DNA from: an uncultured Clostridia bacterium
GTDB lineage: Bacteria; Bacillota; Clostridia; Lachnospirales; Anaerotignaceae
DNA: 59,592 nucleotides
Direction: 5' to 3'
NCBI GenBank assembly: GCA_944377425.1
Contig: CALWEX010000087.1
Coordinates: 1 to 59,592, forward strand
Shown here: piece after piece, positions 42,850 to 52,029 of the stretch
How positions within the stretch are numbered: position 1 is the stretch's first letter
How the letters are laid out: every line of letters begins with the position of its first letter
Program-made: the position numbers and the translations under genes
Notes under the pieces: generated by a model
Databases searched by the model: none
Told to the model about the DNA's origin: nothing
Seen by the model: only the letters and a program-made list of their open reading frames with translations

Positions 42850-42927
42850 TTACATAATCTATTTAATCTATTATTTAAGGAATTGGCTTTTGTTATTCCT
42901 TTAAGCCTCTTTCTTTTTACAAGACAT

Positions 42928-42970
42928 ATAATAGCACCGTTCGTTAGCCATGTCAAGCATTGAGTGCTAA
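42928..42970 (-). promoter_or_regulatory. hsp20 promoter with CIRCE-like HrcA operator
   Basis: On the minus strand TTAGCACTC (exact consensus half-site, 42962-42970), 9-base spacer, and CATGGCTAA (42944-42952; 6 of 9 match GAGTGCTAA). The promoter is TTGACA (42951-42956), 17 bases, TATTAT (42928-42933), so the operator covers the -35 box. HrcA repression is inferred from the CIRCE match. Confidence 0.75.
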
Positions 42971-43020
42971 TTTTACATAATATTTACATTTTGTTCAAAT
43001 TTACACAACATTTAAAATAA

Positions 43021-43063
43021 AATAAGCTATTTAATAACAATATATAGTATTAAATAGCTTATT
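43021..43063 (-). terminator. Terminator of the AEC-DUF1653 operon
   Basis: A perfect 16-bp inverted repeat (AATAAGCTATTTAATA and its complement) around 11 bases, followed on the minus strand by T-rich DNA, 64 bases after the DUF1653 stop. Confidence 0.65.
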
Positions 43064-43126
43064 AAATCAATATATAGTAGTTAGTTTCATTTTGTTTATC
43101 TCAAAATTAAAATTTACATAACATAA

Positions 43127-43360
43127 TTAACCCTCGTATAATTCAAACCTGTATTCTTGTTTTACATCCGGATATTTATTAAAATCAACTTTTGAGGCAA
43201 ACATTTCAAGTGGTCGTATATAAAACTTATAAGGCGGATAAAGCGCTTGATAAGTTACCATAACTTCTCCAGTTTCACTGTGTTCACCTATGCTGTGAAC
43301 ATAGTAAAGCCTGCCTTTAAAATGCCTGTATGGCCGCAAAGGCTCTATTTTTCTTTCCAT
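43127..43360 (-). CDS. DUF1653 protein
   Basis: A 77-residue single-domain protein of family DUF1653: PLRPYRHFKGRLYYVHSIGE, then HSETGEVMVTYQALYPPYKF and IRPLEMFASKVDF. The family has an SH3-like small beta fold and no known function. It follows the AEC transporter gene by 13 bases with an AGGAGG site, so the two are cotranscribed. Confidence 0.88.
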   Translation of the reverse strand: MERKIEPLRPYRHFKGRLYYVHSIGEHSETGEVMVTYQALYPPYKFYIRPLEMFASKVDFNKYPDVKQEYRFELYEG

Positions 43361-43373
43361 ACCGCAAACCTCC

Positions 43374-44291
43374 TTAAGGATTAATTATAGTTACAAGTAC
43401 AACCATAATTATAATGCTTATAACTATTGAAACAGAACCGGCAAATGCAGCTGCTTCGGTATTTGAGCCAAGTTTTTGAGTAAAAGCTGGAACAAGAGCG
43501 GAAGTAGGCGAAAAAACTACAATAGTAAGCACATGTTTTATCATTGTATCAAAAGGCAGTACAAAATATATTAAAAGTGCCAAGACAGCGCTAATTAAAT
43601 ATTTAATAAAAAGCATACGCCCTATTTCGCCATAATATTTTTTGTCTATATTAAAATCAAGACTTAAGCCCAGCATAAGCATTGCCATAAAACCATTGGC
43701 CGAAGCTGTTGTTGAAATAAAATTACCCAAAGGCTCAGGAATTTTAATATTAAATACTGCAAGAAGTATGGCAATTAAATATGTATCAAAAGGCACAGAG
43801 CAGAACATTTTTTTAATAAAATCGGCAAAGCCAAACTTTTCTTCTCCGCTTCCTAAGCATACGCTTGTAACAGCATAGCTTCCGCCGCAAGTCATAAGAG
43901 CATTTCCGGTATCAAACATACATGTTGCAACAACACCCTGAGAGCCTAAAAATCCCTGAATAAACGGCATACAAAAAGAGCCTATGTTATACCCTGGGCA
44001 GTTCATCATATATAAAACCTTAACATCACGTTCTTTGCCTAATGAAAACACAAAGCCTACAAAAAGCATAAAGAAATTAATCAAAAGCCCCATAAGCATA
44101 AGAACAAAAAGAGAATTATTTTTTTGAAATGATACAAAACTTGATATTATAGCTGCTGGCAAAGTTATATTAAGAGCTATGAATGTAACCGCATCCCTAA
44201 AACCTTCTTTAAATTTACCGCGTTTTTTAAGCATATATCCCAAAACTATAATAACCAAAAACGATAATGCCTTGCATAAAACACTTACCAA
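43374..44291 (-). CDS. AEC-family (auxin efflux carrier-like) transporter
   Basis: Membrane carrier of the AEC/BART group, used in bacteria for organic acids such as malate or malonate, possibly in efflux. About 305 residues and ten helices: VIIVLGYMLKKRGKFKEGFR after the first helix, ITLPAAIISSFVSF, the conserved MNCPGYNIGSFCMPFIQGFLG, and FSPTSALVPAFTQKLG. TTG at 44291 is taken as start because GGAGG lies 8 bases upstream; the frame is open further but without a site. Substrate unknown. Confidence 0.83.
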   Translation of the reverse strand: MVSVLCKALSFLVIIVLGYMLKKRGKFKEGFRDAVTFIALNITLPAAIISSFVSFQKNNSLFVLMLMGLLINFFMLFVGFVFSLGKERDVKVLYMMNCPGYNIGSFCMPFIQGFLGSQGVVATCMFDTGNALMTCGGSYAVTSVCLGSGEEKFGFADFIKKMFCSVPFDTYLIAILLAVFNIKIPEPLGNFISTTASANGFMAMLMLGLSLDFNIDKKYYGEIGRMLFIKYLISAVLALLIYFVLPFDTMIKHVLTIVVFSPTSALVPAFTQKLGSNTEAAAFAGSVSIVISIIIMVVLVTIINP

Positions 44292-44617
44292 ATTACCCGC
44301 CTCCAAAATAAAAATAAAACACACGTTAATTTATTATATATAAAAATACAAATAATAGCAAAAAAATATATTAAAAACATTATGTTACGCAAAAACAAAT
44401 GTACTCAATATAAATTCACATAAGATGTAAAAAAGAACATCTATGTTATAAATTTAACAATTAAAAATTAGGTTTCTGTATACAGTATTTTGTCTAGAAT
44501 AAAATTTATTACAATTATATTTTGGCTATACCTGTAAAAGAGTACAAAATTTAACTATTAAATCACTAATCAATTAAATCTTTATACTACAATTTTACAT
44601 TTTACATTTTTTCAATT

Positions 44618-44646
44618 TTGTACTAATTAACTATTATTGTGATATT
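44618..44646 (+). promoter_or_regulatory. Possible promoter of the TRAP binding-protein gene
   Basis: TTGTAC (44618-44623), 17 bases, GATATT (44641-44646) with TGT before it. The -10 is weak. The rest of the 400-base gap to the AEC gene is AT-rich without recognisable features. Confidence 0.4.
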
Positions 44647-44666
44647 TTATTCAAACATATTGCAAT

Positions 44667-44702
44667 AAAACCGTGTTTGTAGTATGCTACAAGCATGGTT
44701 TT
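44667..44702 (+). promoter_or_regulatory. Long leader hairpin before the TRAP binding-protein gene
   Basis: AAAACCGTGTTTGTAG pairs with CTACAAGCATGGTTTT (two G-T pairs) around a TATG loop: a 16-bp stem ending 28 bases before the ATG and before the GGGGG ribosome binding site. There is no clean T-run, so it is more a leader stem, operator or attenuator than a plain terminator. Confidence 0.5.
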
Positions 44703-44730
44703 ACATTACTTATTTTAGGGGGTAAAAATT

Positions 44731-45828
44731 ATGAAAAAGAGAATTTTAGCACTTCTTGCAGTAACAGCTTTAACAGTTTCTGCTTTTGCCGGCTGCGGTT
44801 CATCAGGCTCAACTTCATCTGCTTCAGCTTCCGGTTCTGGTTCTGCTTCTGCTTCTGGCTCTGCTTCAGCTTCTGGTGAAACAGCTTCTACAGGCGATGC
44901 AGAATACCACATCCGTGTAGGACACGTTCTTGCTAATACTCATCCTTATGAAATGGGTCTTAAGAAAATGTCCGAGCTTGCTGCTGAAAAATCAAACGGC
45001 AAAATTGCTATCGACGTTTTCGCTAACTCACAGTTAGGTAATGAAAGAGATATGGTTGAGGCTCTTCAGCTTGGTTCACAGGAAATGGTTCTCGTTTCAA
45101 CAGCTGTATTATCAAGCTTTACAGACCAGTTCCTTGTTTTCGACCTTCCATTCCTTTTTGACACAACAGAACAGGCAAGAGCTGTATGTGACAGCGAGCT
45201 TGGTCTTGAAATACTTCACAGTGTTGATGACCAGGGTATCAAAGGCCTTGCATGGTTTGAAAACGGTTTCAGAAACGTTACAAACAACGTTCTTCCTATA
45301 GAAAAACCAGAAGACCTTAAAGGTATTAAAATCAGAACAATGGAGAGCCCTATACATATGGCTTCATTCTCTGTAATGGGCGCTGACCCTACACCTATGG
45401 CAATGGGCGAGCTTTTCACAGCTTTACAGCAGGGAACACTTGATGCTCAGGAAAACCCACTTGCTATAATCGATACAAACAAGTTCTATGAAATACAGAA
45501 ATACCTTTCAATGACAGGCCACTTCTATGCTCCTGCTCCATTATTTGTTGCTACAGACTACTTCAACTCAATGGATGAAGAAAGCCAAGTTGCTCTTCAG
45601 GAGGCAGCTAACGAGGCAGCAGCTTATGAAAGACAGTGCCTTGATGATATGAACGCAGAGCTTCAGCAGACACTTGCTGATGAAGGCATGGTTGTAAATG
45701 AAGTTGATAAGGCTCCATTTAAAGAGGCTGTTCAGCCTGTTTATGACGAGTACACAGGTACAGGTGCAGGACAGGTTAACCCTGATATACTTGCTCAGGT
45801 TCAGGAAATGATAAGCACTATGGAATAA
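44731..45828 (+). CDS. TRAP transporter solute-binding lipoprotein (DctP family)
   Basis: Extracellular binding protein for an organic acid taken up by a TRAP transporter. 365 residues: a lipoprotein signal peptide with the lipobox SAFAGC (cysteine at 21), a flexible Ser/Gly/Ala linker (22-50), then the DctP fold: IRVGHVLANTHPYEMGLKKM, FANSQLGNERDMVEALQLGS, the substrate-arginine motif LKGIKIRTMESP near 205, and LQQGTLDAQENPLAII. No DctM or DctQ membrane subunit is nearby, so it is an orphan in this window. Regular GCT/CTT codon use suggests high expression. Confidence 0.9.
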   Translation: MKKRILALLAVTALTVSAFAGCGSSGSTSSASASGSGSASASGSASASGETASTGDAEYHIRVGHVLANTHPYEMGLKKMSELAAEKSNGKIAIDVFANSQLGNERDMVEALQLGSQEMVLVSTAVLSSFTDQFLVFDLPFLFDTTEQARAVCDSELGLEILHSVDDQGIKGLAWFENGFRNVTNNVLPIEKPEDLKGIKIRTMESPIHMASFSVMGADPTPMAMGELFTALQQGTLDAQENPLAIIDTNKFYEIQKYLSMTGHFYAPAPLFVATDYFNSMDEESQVALQEAANEAAAYERQCLDDMNAELQQTLADEGMVVNEVDKAPFKEAVQPVYDEYTGTGAGQVNPDILAQVQEMISTME

Positions 45829-45867
45829 TTAGCCCATAATTATTGATTAATAAAAATATGTATACTT

Positions 45868-45909
45868 AAACAGCGTCTGTTTTAAATATTACAGGCGCTG
45901 TTTTTTTTG
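45868..45909 (+). terminator. Terminator after the TRAP binding-protein gene
   Basis: AACAGCGTCTGT pairs with ACAGGCGCTGTT around a 10-base loop, followed by T8. Confidence 0.88.
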
Positions 45910-45960
45910 CAGTAAAATATTTGTTTTTGCTTATTAACCATATTTTTATTGCTTTTTTTA

Positions 45961-45989
45961 TTGATTGGCTAATATAACTATGATATAAT
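45961..45989 (+). promoter_or_regulatory. Strong promoter ahead of the secG leader
   Basis: TTGATT (45961-45966), 17 bases, TATAAT (45984-45989), with TGA before the -10. Transcription would begin near 45996, about 165 bases before secG. A second extended -10 (TGGTATAAT, 46117-46125) lies closer to secG. Confidence 0.7.
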
Positions 45990-45995
45990 GATACA

Positions 45996-46090
45996 GATTG
46001 GTATAAAGGCGCTATGCGGCCATTTATGGCGCAGCCCTTTGGATTAAACCGCCTACTGTTAAAACGTAGTTGTTTTTAAAAATAATGCCT
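45996..46090 (+). ncRNA. Structured leader or small RNA upstream of secG (candidate)
   Basis: Between two promoters lies a GC-richer stretch with nested pairing: TGC-GCCAT/ATGGC-GCA (46025-46043) inside AAGGC/GCC-CTT, while AGGCG (from 46015) can instead pair with CGCCT (near 46050). A weak CTAC/GTAG stem followed by TTGTTTTT comes after it. The alternative pairings and separate promoter suggest an RNA element, either a small RNA or a leader controlling secG. No known RNA family is recognised. Confidence 0.4.
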
Positions 46091-46162
46091 AAACAGCGAT
46101 TGTTTTGCAGCTGATGTGGTATAATAAATATTATCATTTTTTCGGATATGGAGGAAAGCGAT

Positions 46163-46411
46163 ATGAGTTCAACTGTAGTTACTATTCTTGCCTTATGTAT
46201 GGCTGTTATAGGCGTTCTCTTATGTATTATAGTTCTTCTTCAGAGCGGACGTGCAGCTGGTCTTGGCGCTATAAGCGGTTCAGCTTCTAACCCGGACTCT
46301 TACTGGAGCAAAAACAGAGGCAGCTCTATGGAAGGCGCTCTTGAAAGATATACAAAAATTTTAGGCGCTGTTTTTATCGTTTTAGGTATTTTAATTAACT
46401 TTATTGTTTAA
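46163..46411 (+). CDS. secG: Protein translocase subunit SecG
   Basis: Small subunit of the SecYEG export channel. 82 residues with two membrane helices: TVVTILALCMAVIGVLLCII and a C-terminal helix ILGAVFIVLGILINF, separated by the family loop LLQSGRAAGLGAISGSASN. ATG at 46163 has GGAGG 8 bases upstream. Alone between two terminators, not with the usual rnr-smpB neighbours. Confidence 0.92.
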   Translation: MSSTVVTILALCMAVIGVLLCIIVLLQSGRAAGLGAISGSASNPDSYWSKNRGSSMEGALERYTKILGAVFIVLGILINFIV

Positions 46412-46426
46412 TATTATGCCTTATGC

Positions 46427-46457
46427 CCGCGGAATTTATTTTCCGCGGTTTTTTTAT
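46427..46457 (+). terminator. Terminator after secG
   Basis: CCGCGGAA pairs with TTCCGCGG around TTTATT, followed by T7. Confidence 0.9.
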
Positions 46458-46480
46458 TTTTATTTATATTATTTAAGCAC

Positions 46481-46528
46481 AAAAAACACGGAAAGCTTAT
46501 TAGCAAAACGCCTTCCGTGTTTTTATAT
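46481..46528 (-). terminator. Terminator after gyrA
   Basis: AAAAACACGGAAAGC pairs with GCCTTCCGTGTTTTT with one bulge, 24 bases past the gyrA stop. Confidence 0.85.
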
Positions 46529-46551
46529 TTATATTATTACATTAAAAACAT

Positions 46552-49065
46552 TTATTGCTCTGTTTCTTCCTCATTAACTTCCTGAGGGATGTCTTCGACT
46601 TTTTCGGCAGATTGCTCATTTTCTTCCTCTAACTGGTCAGCGGCTATTTTAGCGGCTCCAGCTACTTTTACACCGTCGCTTAAATTAATAAGCTTAACGC
46701 CTTGGCTTGCTCTGCCTACAGTTGAAATATCCTCAGCTCTAAGCCTTATAATAACGCCCTCGGATGTAATAAGCATTATTTCCTCACCGTCGGCAACCAT
46801 AAGAGTACTTGTTATTTTGCCTGTTTTATCGGTTATATTATGGATTTTAACACCCATACCGCCGCGTTTTTGCAGGTTAAACTCATCTATATTGGTACGC
46901 TTTCCATAGCCATTTTCTGTTACGTTAAGCACCTGCATAGTGTCATCACAAAGACCGGCTGAAACAACATAGTCGTTTTCTCTAAGCTTAATTGCCCTTA
47001 CACCAGTAGCTGTTCTACCCATAGGGCGGGCATCGTCCTCATTAAACTTAATACCCATACCGTCATGAGTTGCAACAAATATATCACGTTTTCCGTCTGT
47101 TACCATTACGGATATAAGCTGGTCATCATCTCTAAGGTTAATAGCGTTAAGTCCGCCTTTTCTGATATTTGAATAACTCATCATATCAGTCTTTTTAATA
47201 ACGCCCTGTTTTGTTATCATTACAAGATACTGGTCAGGCTTAAACTCGTTTATAGGTATAACAGCATTTATTTGCTCACCTGGCATTATTTCAAGAAGGT
47301 TGACAATAGCTATGCCCCTTGCTGTTCTGCCGGCTTCTGGTATTTCATAAGCTTTAAGCTTATAAACCCTTCCCATATTAGTAAAGAACAGCAGTGTATC
47401 ATGGGATGAGCCTACAAAAAGGTCTTTTATAAAGTCCTCCTCACGGGTCTGCATACCTATTATGCCTTTTCCTCCTCTGTTCTGGCTCTTATATGTGTCG
47501 AGAGCAGTTCTCTTAACATAGTTTTTATGGGTAAGTGTTATAACGCTTACTTCTTCCTCTATTAAGTCCTCAATATCAATATCGCCTGGATTATTTATAA
47601 TCTTTGTGCGGCGTTCATCGGCATATTTGGATTTAACAGCTAAAATTTCGTCTTTAATAACACCAAAAAGTTTATTTTCATCAGCTAATATTGCTTTAAA
47701 GTAAGCTATTTTCTCTAAAAGCGCCTTATGTTCTTCTTCTATCTTTTCTCTTTCAAGGCCCTGCAAACGTCTTAACTGCATCTCAAGTATTGCCTGGGCC
47801 TGTACTTCTGAAAGACCAAAGCGCTCCATAAGTCTTTCTTTGGCGTTGTCGTAGCTCTCCCTGATTGTCTTTATTACCTCATCAATATTGTCAATGGCAA
47901 TCATAAGACCTTCAAGTATATGAGCCCTCTTTTCTGCCTTATCAAGGTCAAACTTAGTGCGGCGAGTTACAACTTCTTCCTGATGTTTAAGGTAAAGGGA
48001 AAGCATATCTTTAAGATTAAGTATTTCCGGCTTACCATCTACAAGAGCAAGCATTATAACGCCAAAGCTTTCCTGAAGCTGTGTAAATTTATAAAGCTGG
48101 TTTAAAACCACATTAGCGTTAAAGTCTTTTTTAATATCTATTGTTATTTTAATATCATCGCCGGCAGATTCATCAAGTATATCGCTTATGCCCTCTATTT
48201 TTTTATCTTTTACAAGGTCAGCTATTTTTTCTACAAGACGGGCTTTATTTACCTGATATGGTATTTCTGTAACAACTATTCTTTCTCTGCCGTTTGGAAG
48301 GCTTTCTATCTCTGTCTCACTGCGGATAATTATTTTGCCACGGCCTGTGCGGTAAGCCGCTTTTATGCCGCTTTTACCCAGTATATTGGCGCCTGTAGGA
48401 AAATCAGGGCCTTTTATTACTTCCATAAGCTCTTCAACGTCTGTATCGCGGCCGGCTATTTTGTTGTCTATTATTTTAACAACACCGTCTATAGCTTCGC
48501 CTAAGTTATGCGGCGGAATATTTGTTGCCATACCAACAGCAATACCTGAAGAACCATTTACAAGCAAGTTAGGTATTCTTGACGGAAGAACAACAGGTTC
48601 TTTTTCGTTGCCGTCGTAGTTAGGCACAAAATCAACAGTATCTTTATCAATATCGGCAAGCATTTCTGCTGTTATACGGCTCATTCTTGCCTCTGTATAA
48701 CGGCTTGCAGCAGCGCCGTCGCCGTCTATAGAGCCAAAGTTACCGTGGCCGTCAACAAGCATATAGCGCATTGAAAAATTCTGCGCCATACGCACCATTG
48801 CCTCGTATATAGAGCTGTCACCATGAGGGTGATACTTACCCATTGTATCGCCCACAATACGAGCTGACTTTCTGTAGCCTTTTGACGGGTCAAGGTTCAT
48901 TTCATTCATTGAATATAAAATACGTCTTTGAACCGGCTTAAGGCCGTCGCGCACATCAGGCAACGCTCTTGATATAATTACACTCATGGCATACTCGATA
49001 TAATACTTTTTCATTTCTTTGTTTATATCGACAGTGACCATTTTGTCTATTTGGTTTTCACTCAT
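46552..49065 (-). CDS. gyrA: DNA gyrase subunit A
   Basis: Breakage-rejoining subunit of gyrase, 837 residues. Quinolone-region [20 protein letters not shown] near 80-100, the catalytic tyrosine in [10 protein letters not shown] near 123, the GyrA box SQNRGGKGI near 535 that opens the DNA-wrapping C-terminal domain with its six blades, and a long acidic tail (about 805-837). Residues Ser and Glu of the quinolone pocket (GDSSIYEA) are the wild-type susceptible kind. ATG at 49065 with GAAAGGAAG upstream. It follows gyrB by 49 bases. Confidence 0.96.
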   Translation of the reverse strand: MSENQIDKMVTVDINKEMKKYYIEYAMSVIISRALPDVRDGLKPVQRRILYSMNEMNLDPSKGYRKSARIVGDTMGKYHPHGDSSIYEAMVRMAQNFSMRYMLVDGHGNFGSIDGDGAAASRYTEARMSRITAEMLADIDKDTVDFVPNYDGNEKEPVVLPSRIPNLLVNGSSGIAVGMATNIPPHNLGEAIDGVVKIIDNKIAGRDTDVEELMEVIKGPDFPTGANILGKSGIKAAYRTGRGKIIIRSETEIESLPNGRERIVVTEIPYQVNKARLVEKIADLVKDKKIEGISDILDESAGDDIKITIDIKKDFNANVVLNQLYKFTQLQESFGVIMLALVDGKPEILNLKDMLSLYLKHQEEVVTRRTKFDLDKAEKRAHILEGLMIAIDNIDEVIKTIRESYDNAKERLMERFGLSEVQAQAILEMQLRRLQGLEREKIEEEHKALLEKIAYFKAILADENKLFGVIKDEILAVKSKYADERRTKIINNPGDIDIEDLIEEEVSVITLTHKNYVKRTALDTYKSQNRGGKGIIGMQTREEDFIKDLFVGSSHDTLLFFTNMGRVYKLKAYEIPEAGRTARGIAIVNLLEIMPGEQINAVIPINEFKPDQYLVMITKQGVIKKTDMMSYSNIRKGGLNAINLRDDDQLISVMVTDGKRDIFVATHDGMGIKFNEDDARPMGRTATGVRAIKLRENDYVVSAGLCDDTMQVLNVTENGYGKRTNIDEFNLQKRGGMGVKIHNITDKTGKITSTLMVADGEEIMLITSEGVIIRLRAEDISTVGRASQGVKLINLSDGVKVAGAAKIAADQLEEENEQSAEKVEDIPQEVNEEETEQ

Positions 49066-49114
49066 TTTAAACTTCCTTTCACACAAAATAAGGGATTATA
49101 CGCTTAATACAATA

Positions 49115-51019
49115 TTAAAAATCAAGGTTTTCAACATACTTGGCGTTTTCGTTTATAAATTCCCTTCTCGGTTCTACCTCATCGCCCATAAGCATACTGA
49201 ATATTTCATCAGCTTCTACGGCGTCGTTAAGCTCTACTTTTTTAAGTATTCTGTGCTTAACGTCCATAGTGGTATCCCTTAACTGGTCAAAGTCCATTTC
49301 TCCAAGACCTTTATAACGCTGAATATCTTTAATTCCTGTTCTGCCTATCTGATTATAAAGCTCCTCAAGCTGTTCATCGTTATATACATAATAATGCTCT
49401 TTATTCTTTTCTACCCTGTAAAGAGGCGGCTGAGCGATATAAACCTTGCCGTTTTCTATAAGCGGCCTCATATAGCGGTACAAGAATGTAAGAAGAAGTG
49501 TTCTAATATGAGCGCCGTCAACATCGGCATCAGTCATAATAACTATTTTGTGGTAACGCAGTTTTTCTATATCAAAATCCTCGGAAATGCCTGTGCCAAA
49601 AGCCGTAATCATAGAGCGAATTGTATCGCTTCCCAATATTCTGTCAAGGCGCGCCTTTTCTACATTAAGTATTTTACCTCTTAACGGAAGAACGGCCTGT
49701 GTTTTAGGGTCACGGGCTTTTTTGGCACTGCCGCCGGCAGAATCTCCCTCTACAATATAAATTTCGCAGTTTTCAGGATTACGGTCTGAGCAGTCAGTAA
49801 GCTTGCCCGGAAGCCTTGTAGAATCAAGACCTGTTTTTCTTCTTACAAGCTCTCTTGCCTTTTTAGCCGCATCTCTTGCTCTTGAAGCCATAAGAGCCTT
49901 TTCAAATATAATTTTACCCACAGACGGATTTTCCTCAAGGAAATAGGTAAGTTTTTCGGAAAATACAGAAATAACAGCGCTTTTAGCCTCGCTGTTGCCA
50001 AGCTTTGTTTTTGTCTGACCCTCAAACTGAGGCTCACCTATTTTAATACTTACAACAGCTGTAATTCCCTCTCTTACGTCATCACCGGAAAGGTTTTTAT
50101 CGTTTTCCTTAAGTATGCCGCTTTTTCTGCCGTAATCGTTTATTATTTTTGTAAGGGTAGTTTTAAAGCCCTCTAAATGAGTACCGCCGTCGGTGGTGTT
50201 AATGTTATTAACAAATGTGTGTATGCTTTCGTTAAAGCCGTCGTTATGCTGGAAAGCAACCTCAACATAAATATCGTCTTTTGTGCCTTCGGCATAAAAA
50301 ACCTCGTTATAAATAGGCGTTTTGCTCTTATTAAGGTACTGAACAAACTCCTTAATACCGCCTTCGTAATGGAAGGATTTTTTCTGCTCTTTGCCTTCCC
50401 TTTTATCCTCAATATTAATTTTAAGACCTTTAGTTAAAAATGCTGTTTCCCTAAGCCTTGTAGCAAGGGTGTCAAAATCAAAGTCAGTTTCTTCAAATAT
50501 TTCAGCATCCGGCTTAAAGCGTACTATAGTACCTCTGTGAGTTGTTTCGCCGCCATCTATAAGCGGTGTAACGGTTTCGCCCCTGTGATATTCCTGTTTT
50601 TCTATTCTTCCGTCACGATGTATTTCAACCCTGAGCCACTCACTTAAAGCATTAACTACAGAAGCGCCTACACCATGAAGACCGCCGGAAACTTTATATC
50701 CGCCGCCGCCGAACTTGCCTCCGGCATGAAGCACAGTAAATACTACCTCAACAGCCGGTTTGCCTTCTTCTGGATGTATACCTGTAGGTATTCCTCGGCC
50801 GTTATCTTTTACTGTAGCTGTGCCGTCTTTTTCTATTGTAACGTCAATTTCAGTACAAAATCCTGCCAAAGCCTCATCAACGGAGTTATCTACTATCTCG
50901 TAAACAAGATGATGCAGTCCGCGGGCACTGGTTGAGCCTATATACATTCCAGGCCTTTTACGTACTGCCTCAAGTCCTTTAAGGACTTGGATTTGATTTT
51001 CATTATAATCCTGAGCCAT
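49115..51019 (-). CDS. gyrB: DNA gyrase subunit B
   Basis: ATPase subunit of gyrase, 634 residues. GHKL ATP site: [55 protein letters not shown] domain: [40 protein letters not shown]. The end [20 protein letters not shown] is standard. gyrB-gyrA form a two-gene operon here, away from dnaA-dnaN-recF. Confidence 0.97.
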   Translation of the reverse strand: MAQDYNENQIQVLKGLEAVRKRPGMYIGSTSARGLHHLVYEIVDNSVDEALAGFCTEIDVTIEKDGTATVKDNGRGIPTGIHPEEGKPAVEVVFTVLHAGGKFGGGGYKVSGGLHGVGASVVNALSEWLRVEIHRDGRIEKQEYHRGETVTPLIDGGETTHRGTIVRFKPDAEIFEETDFDFDTLATRLRETAFLTKGLKINIEDKREGKEQKKSFHYEGGIKEFVQYLNKSKTPIYNEVFYAEGTKDDIYVEVAFQHNDGFNESIHTFVNNINTTDGGTHLEGFKTTLTKIINDYGRKSGILKENDKNLSGDDVREGITAVVSIKIGEPQFEGQTKTKLGNSEAKSAVISVFSEKLTYFLEENPSVGKIIFEKALMASRARDAAKKARELVRRKTGLDSTRLPGKLTDCSDRNPENCEIYIVEGDSAGGSAKKARDPKTQAVLPLRGKILNVEKARLDRILGSDTIRSMITAFGTGISEDFDIEKLRYHKIVIMTDADVDGAHIRTLLLTFLYRYMRPLIENGKVYIAQPPLYRVEKNKEHYYVYNDEQLEELYNQIGRTGIKDIQRYKGLGEMDFDQLRDTTMDVKHRILKKVELNDAVEADEIFSMLMGDEVEPRREFINENAKYVENLDF

Positions 51020-51228
51020 TTTTTTCTCCCCAATGCTAAAAAGTGTTATAAAACAGTCCTATCCGCCATTAAGCGGAACACGCTAACAATTACCTGAGCG
51101 ATGCAAAAAAATAACAGGCGCTTTTGGTACAGTGTTTTAGTTGTAAAAACATCTGTATACGCCTAAAAATAAAATCGTTAAACAAAAAACACCGCTTTAT
51201 CACAAAAGGCAATTTTTATACTAGTATT

Positions 51229-51257
51229 ATTATACCATTAAAACATACTTTTAACAA
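51229..51257 (-). promoter_or_regulatory. Promoter of gyrB-gyrA
   Basis: Minus strand TTGTTA (51252-51257), 17 bases, TATAAT (51229-51234), with TGG before the -10. The leader before gyrB is about 200 bases long. The gap 51260-51590 is AT-rich and shows nothing else. Confidence 0.75.
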
Positions 51258-51592
51258 TGAATATAAGGCAAATACTGATTACTTTTTTTGAGATATATAT
51301 AAGAAGGAAATTTAAAGATAGCGTTAAATTAATACTACATTTCGCTTGAATAAGTAGTAATATTTTATTTTTAGAATTGTTACGTTTTGTGTTATTTTAT
51401 TGTCATTGATATTAGGATTAAATCGAACTAAAATTCATCACGAGATATAAATAATATTTATTTATTTTTAATTTTGTAAAAGTATATGCTTTTATATAAA
51501 TTGACACTGTTTTTGTTTACTGCTATAATCAACTAAATTATATAAAGTATTTAATTTTATTGCAGATATAATTTTAATAGGCAGAAATACAC

Positions 51593-51622
51593 ATTGACAT
51601 TTATCAATATGAATTATATAAT
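51593..51622 (+). promoter_or_regulatory. arsR operon promoter with inverted-repeat operator
   Basis: Perfect TTGACA (51594-51599), 17 bases, TATAAT (51617-51622). ATTGA-CATTTA-TCAAT (51593-51608) is an inverted repeat covering the -35 box and part of the spacer, a natural site for autorepression by the ArsR protein. Confidence 0.8.
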
Positions 51623-51646
51623 ACTTTCAGCAGGAGGTAAACAGCT

Positions 51647-51928
51647 TTGAGTGAAAACGAAAAAACAGCTAAAATTTTTAAGGCTTTAGGCGACCCAAAC
51701 AGGATTGCTATTTTAAAAATGCTCCAAAGCGGAGAAAAATGCGCCTGCAAGCTACTTGAAGAACTTAACATAGGCCAAAGCACTCTTTCCCACCACATGA
51801 AAATATTGTGTGATGCTGAAATTGTAAAAGGCAGGAAAGAAGGAAAATGGACGCATTATTCATTTAACGATGAAGGCATTGGAAAAGCCAAAGACATATT
51901 AAACGATATTACTTTATACAAAGAGTAA
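51647..51928 (+). CDS. ArsR/SmtB-family repressor
   Basis: A 93-residue winged-helix metalloregulator: IFKALGDPNRIAILKMLQSG, then recognition part GQSTLSHHMKILCDAEIVKG, RKEGKWTHYSF. The inducer site typical of ArsR (CxC in helix 3) is visible as KCACKLLEE, so As(III), Sb(III) or a similar thiophile may be sensed. TTG start with CAGGAGGTAAACAGC in front. First gene of a four-gene operon. Confidence 0.88.
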   Translation: MSENEKTAKIFKALGDPNRIAILKMLQSGEKCACKLLEELNIGQSTLSHHMKILCDAEIVKGRKEGKWTHYSFNDEGIGKAKDILNDITLYKE

Positions 51929-51930
51929 AT

Positions 51931-51989
51931 AAGCCGCAGAACAAAGCGGCTTTAAAAAAGGAGTATATATCGATATATTGCGATATATA
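51931..51989 (+). promoter_or_regulatory. Hairpin and second inverted repeat between arsR and the permease gene
   Basis: AAGCCGC/GCGGCTT (51931-51952) forms a short stem that may attenuate read-through. Right after it TATATATCG (51964-51972) and CGATATATA (51981-51989) form a perfect 9-bp inverted repeat with 8-base spacer: a possible second operator or mRNA stem. Confidence 0.5.
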
Positions 51990-52029
51990 AATATAAAACG
52001 AAATAATATATTATAAAGAGGTGATTTAA

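Noticed and set aside
44667..44702. Plain intrinsic terminator
   Set aside because: No gene ends just upstream on the plus strand and no continuous T-run follows the stem.
46552..51019. ParC/ParE instead of GyrA/GyrB
   Set aside because: The GyrA box (QNRGGKG) and the acidic tail are present and the pair is adjacent as gyrB-gyrA.
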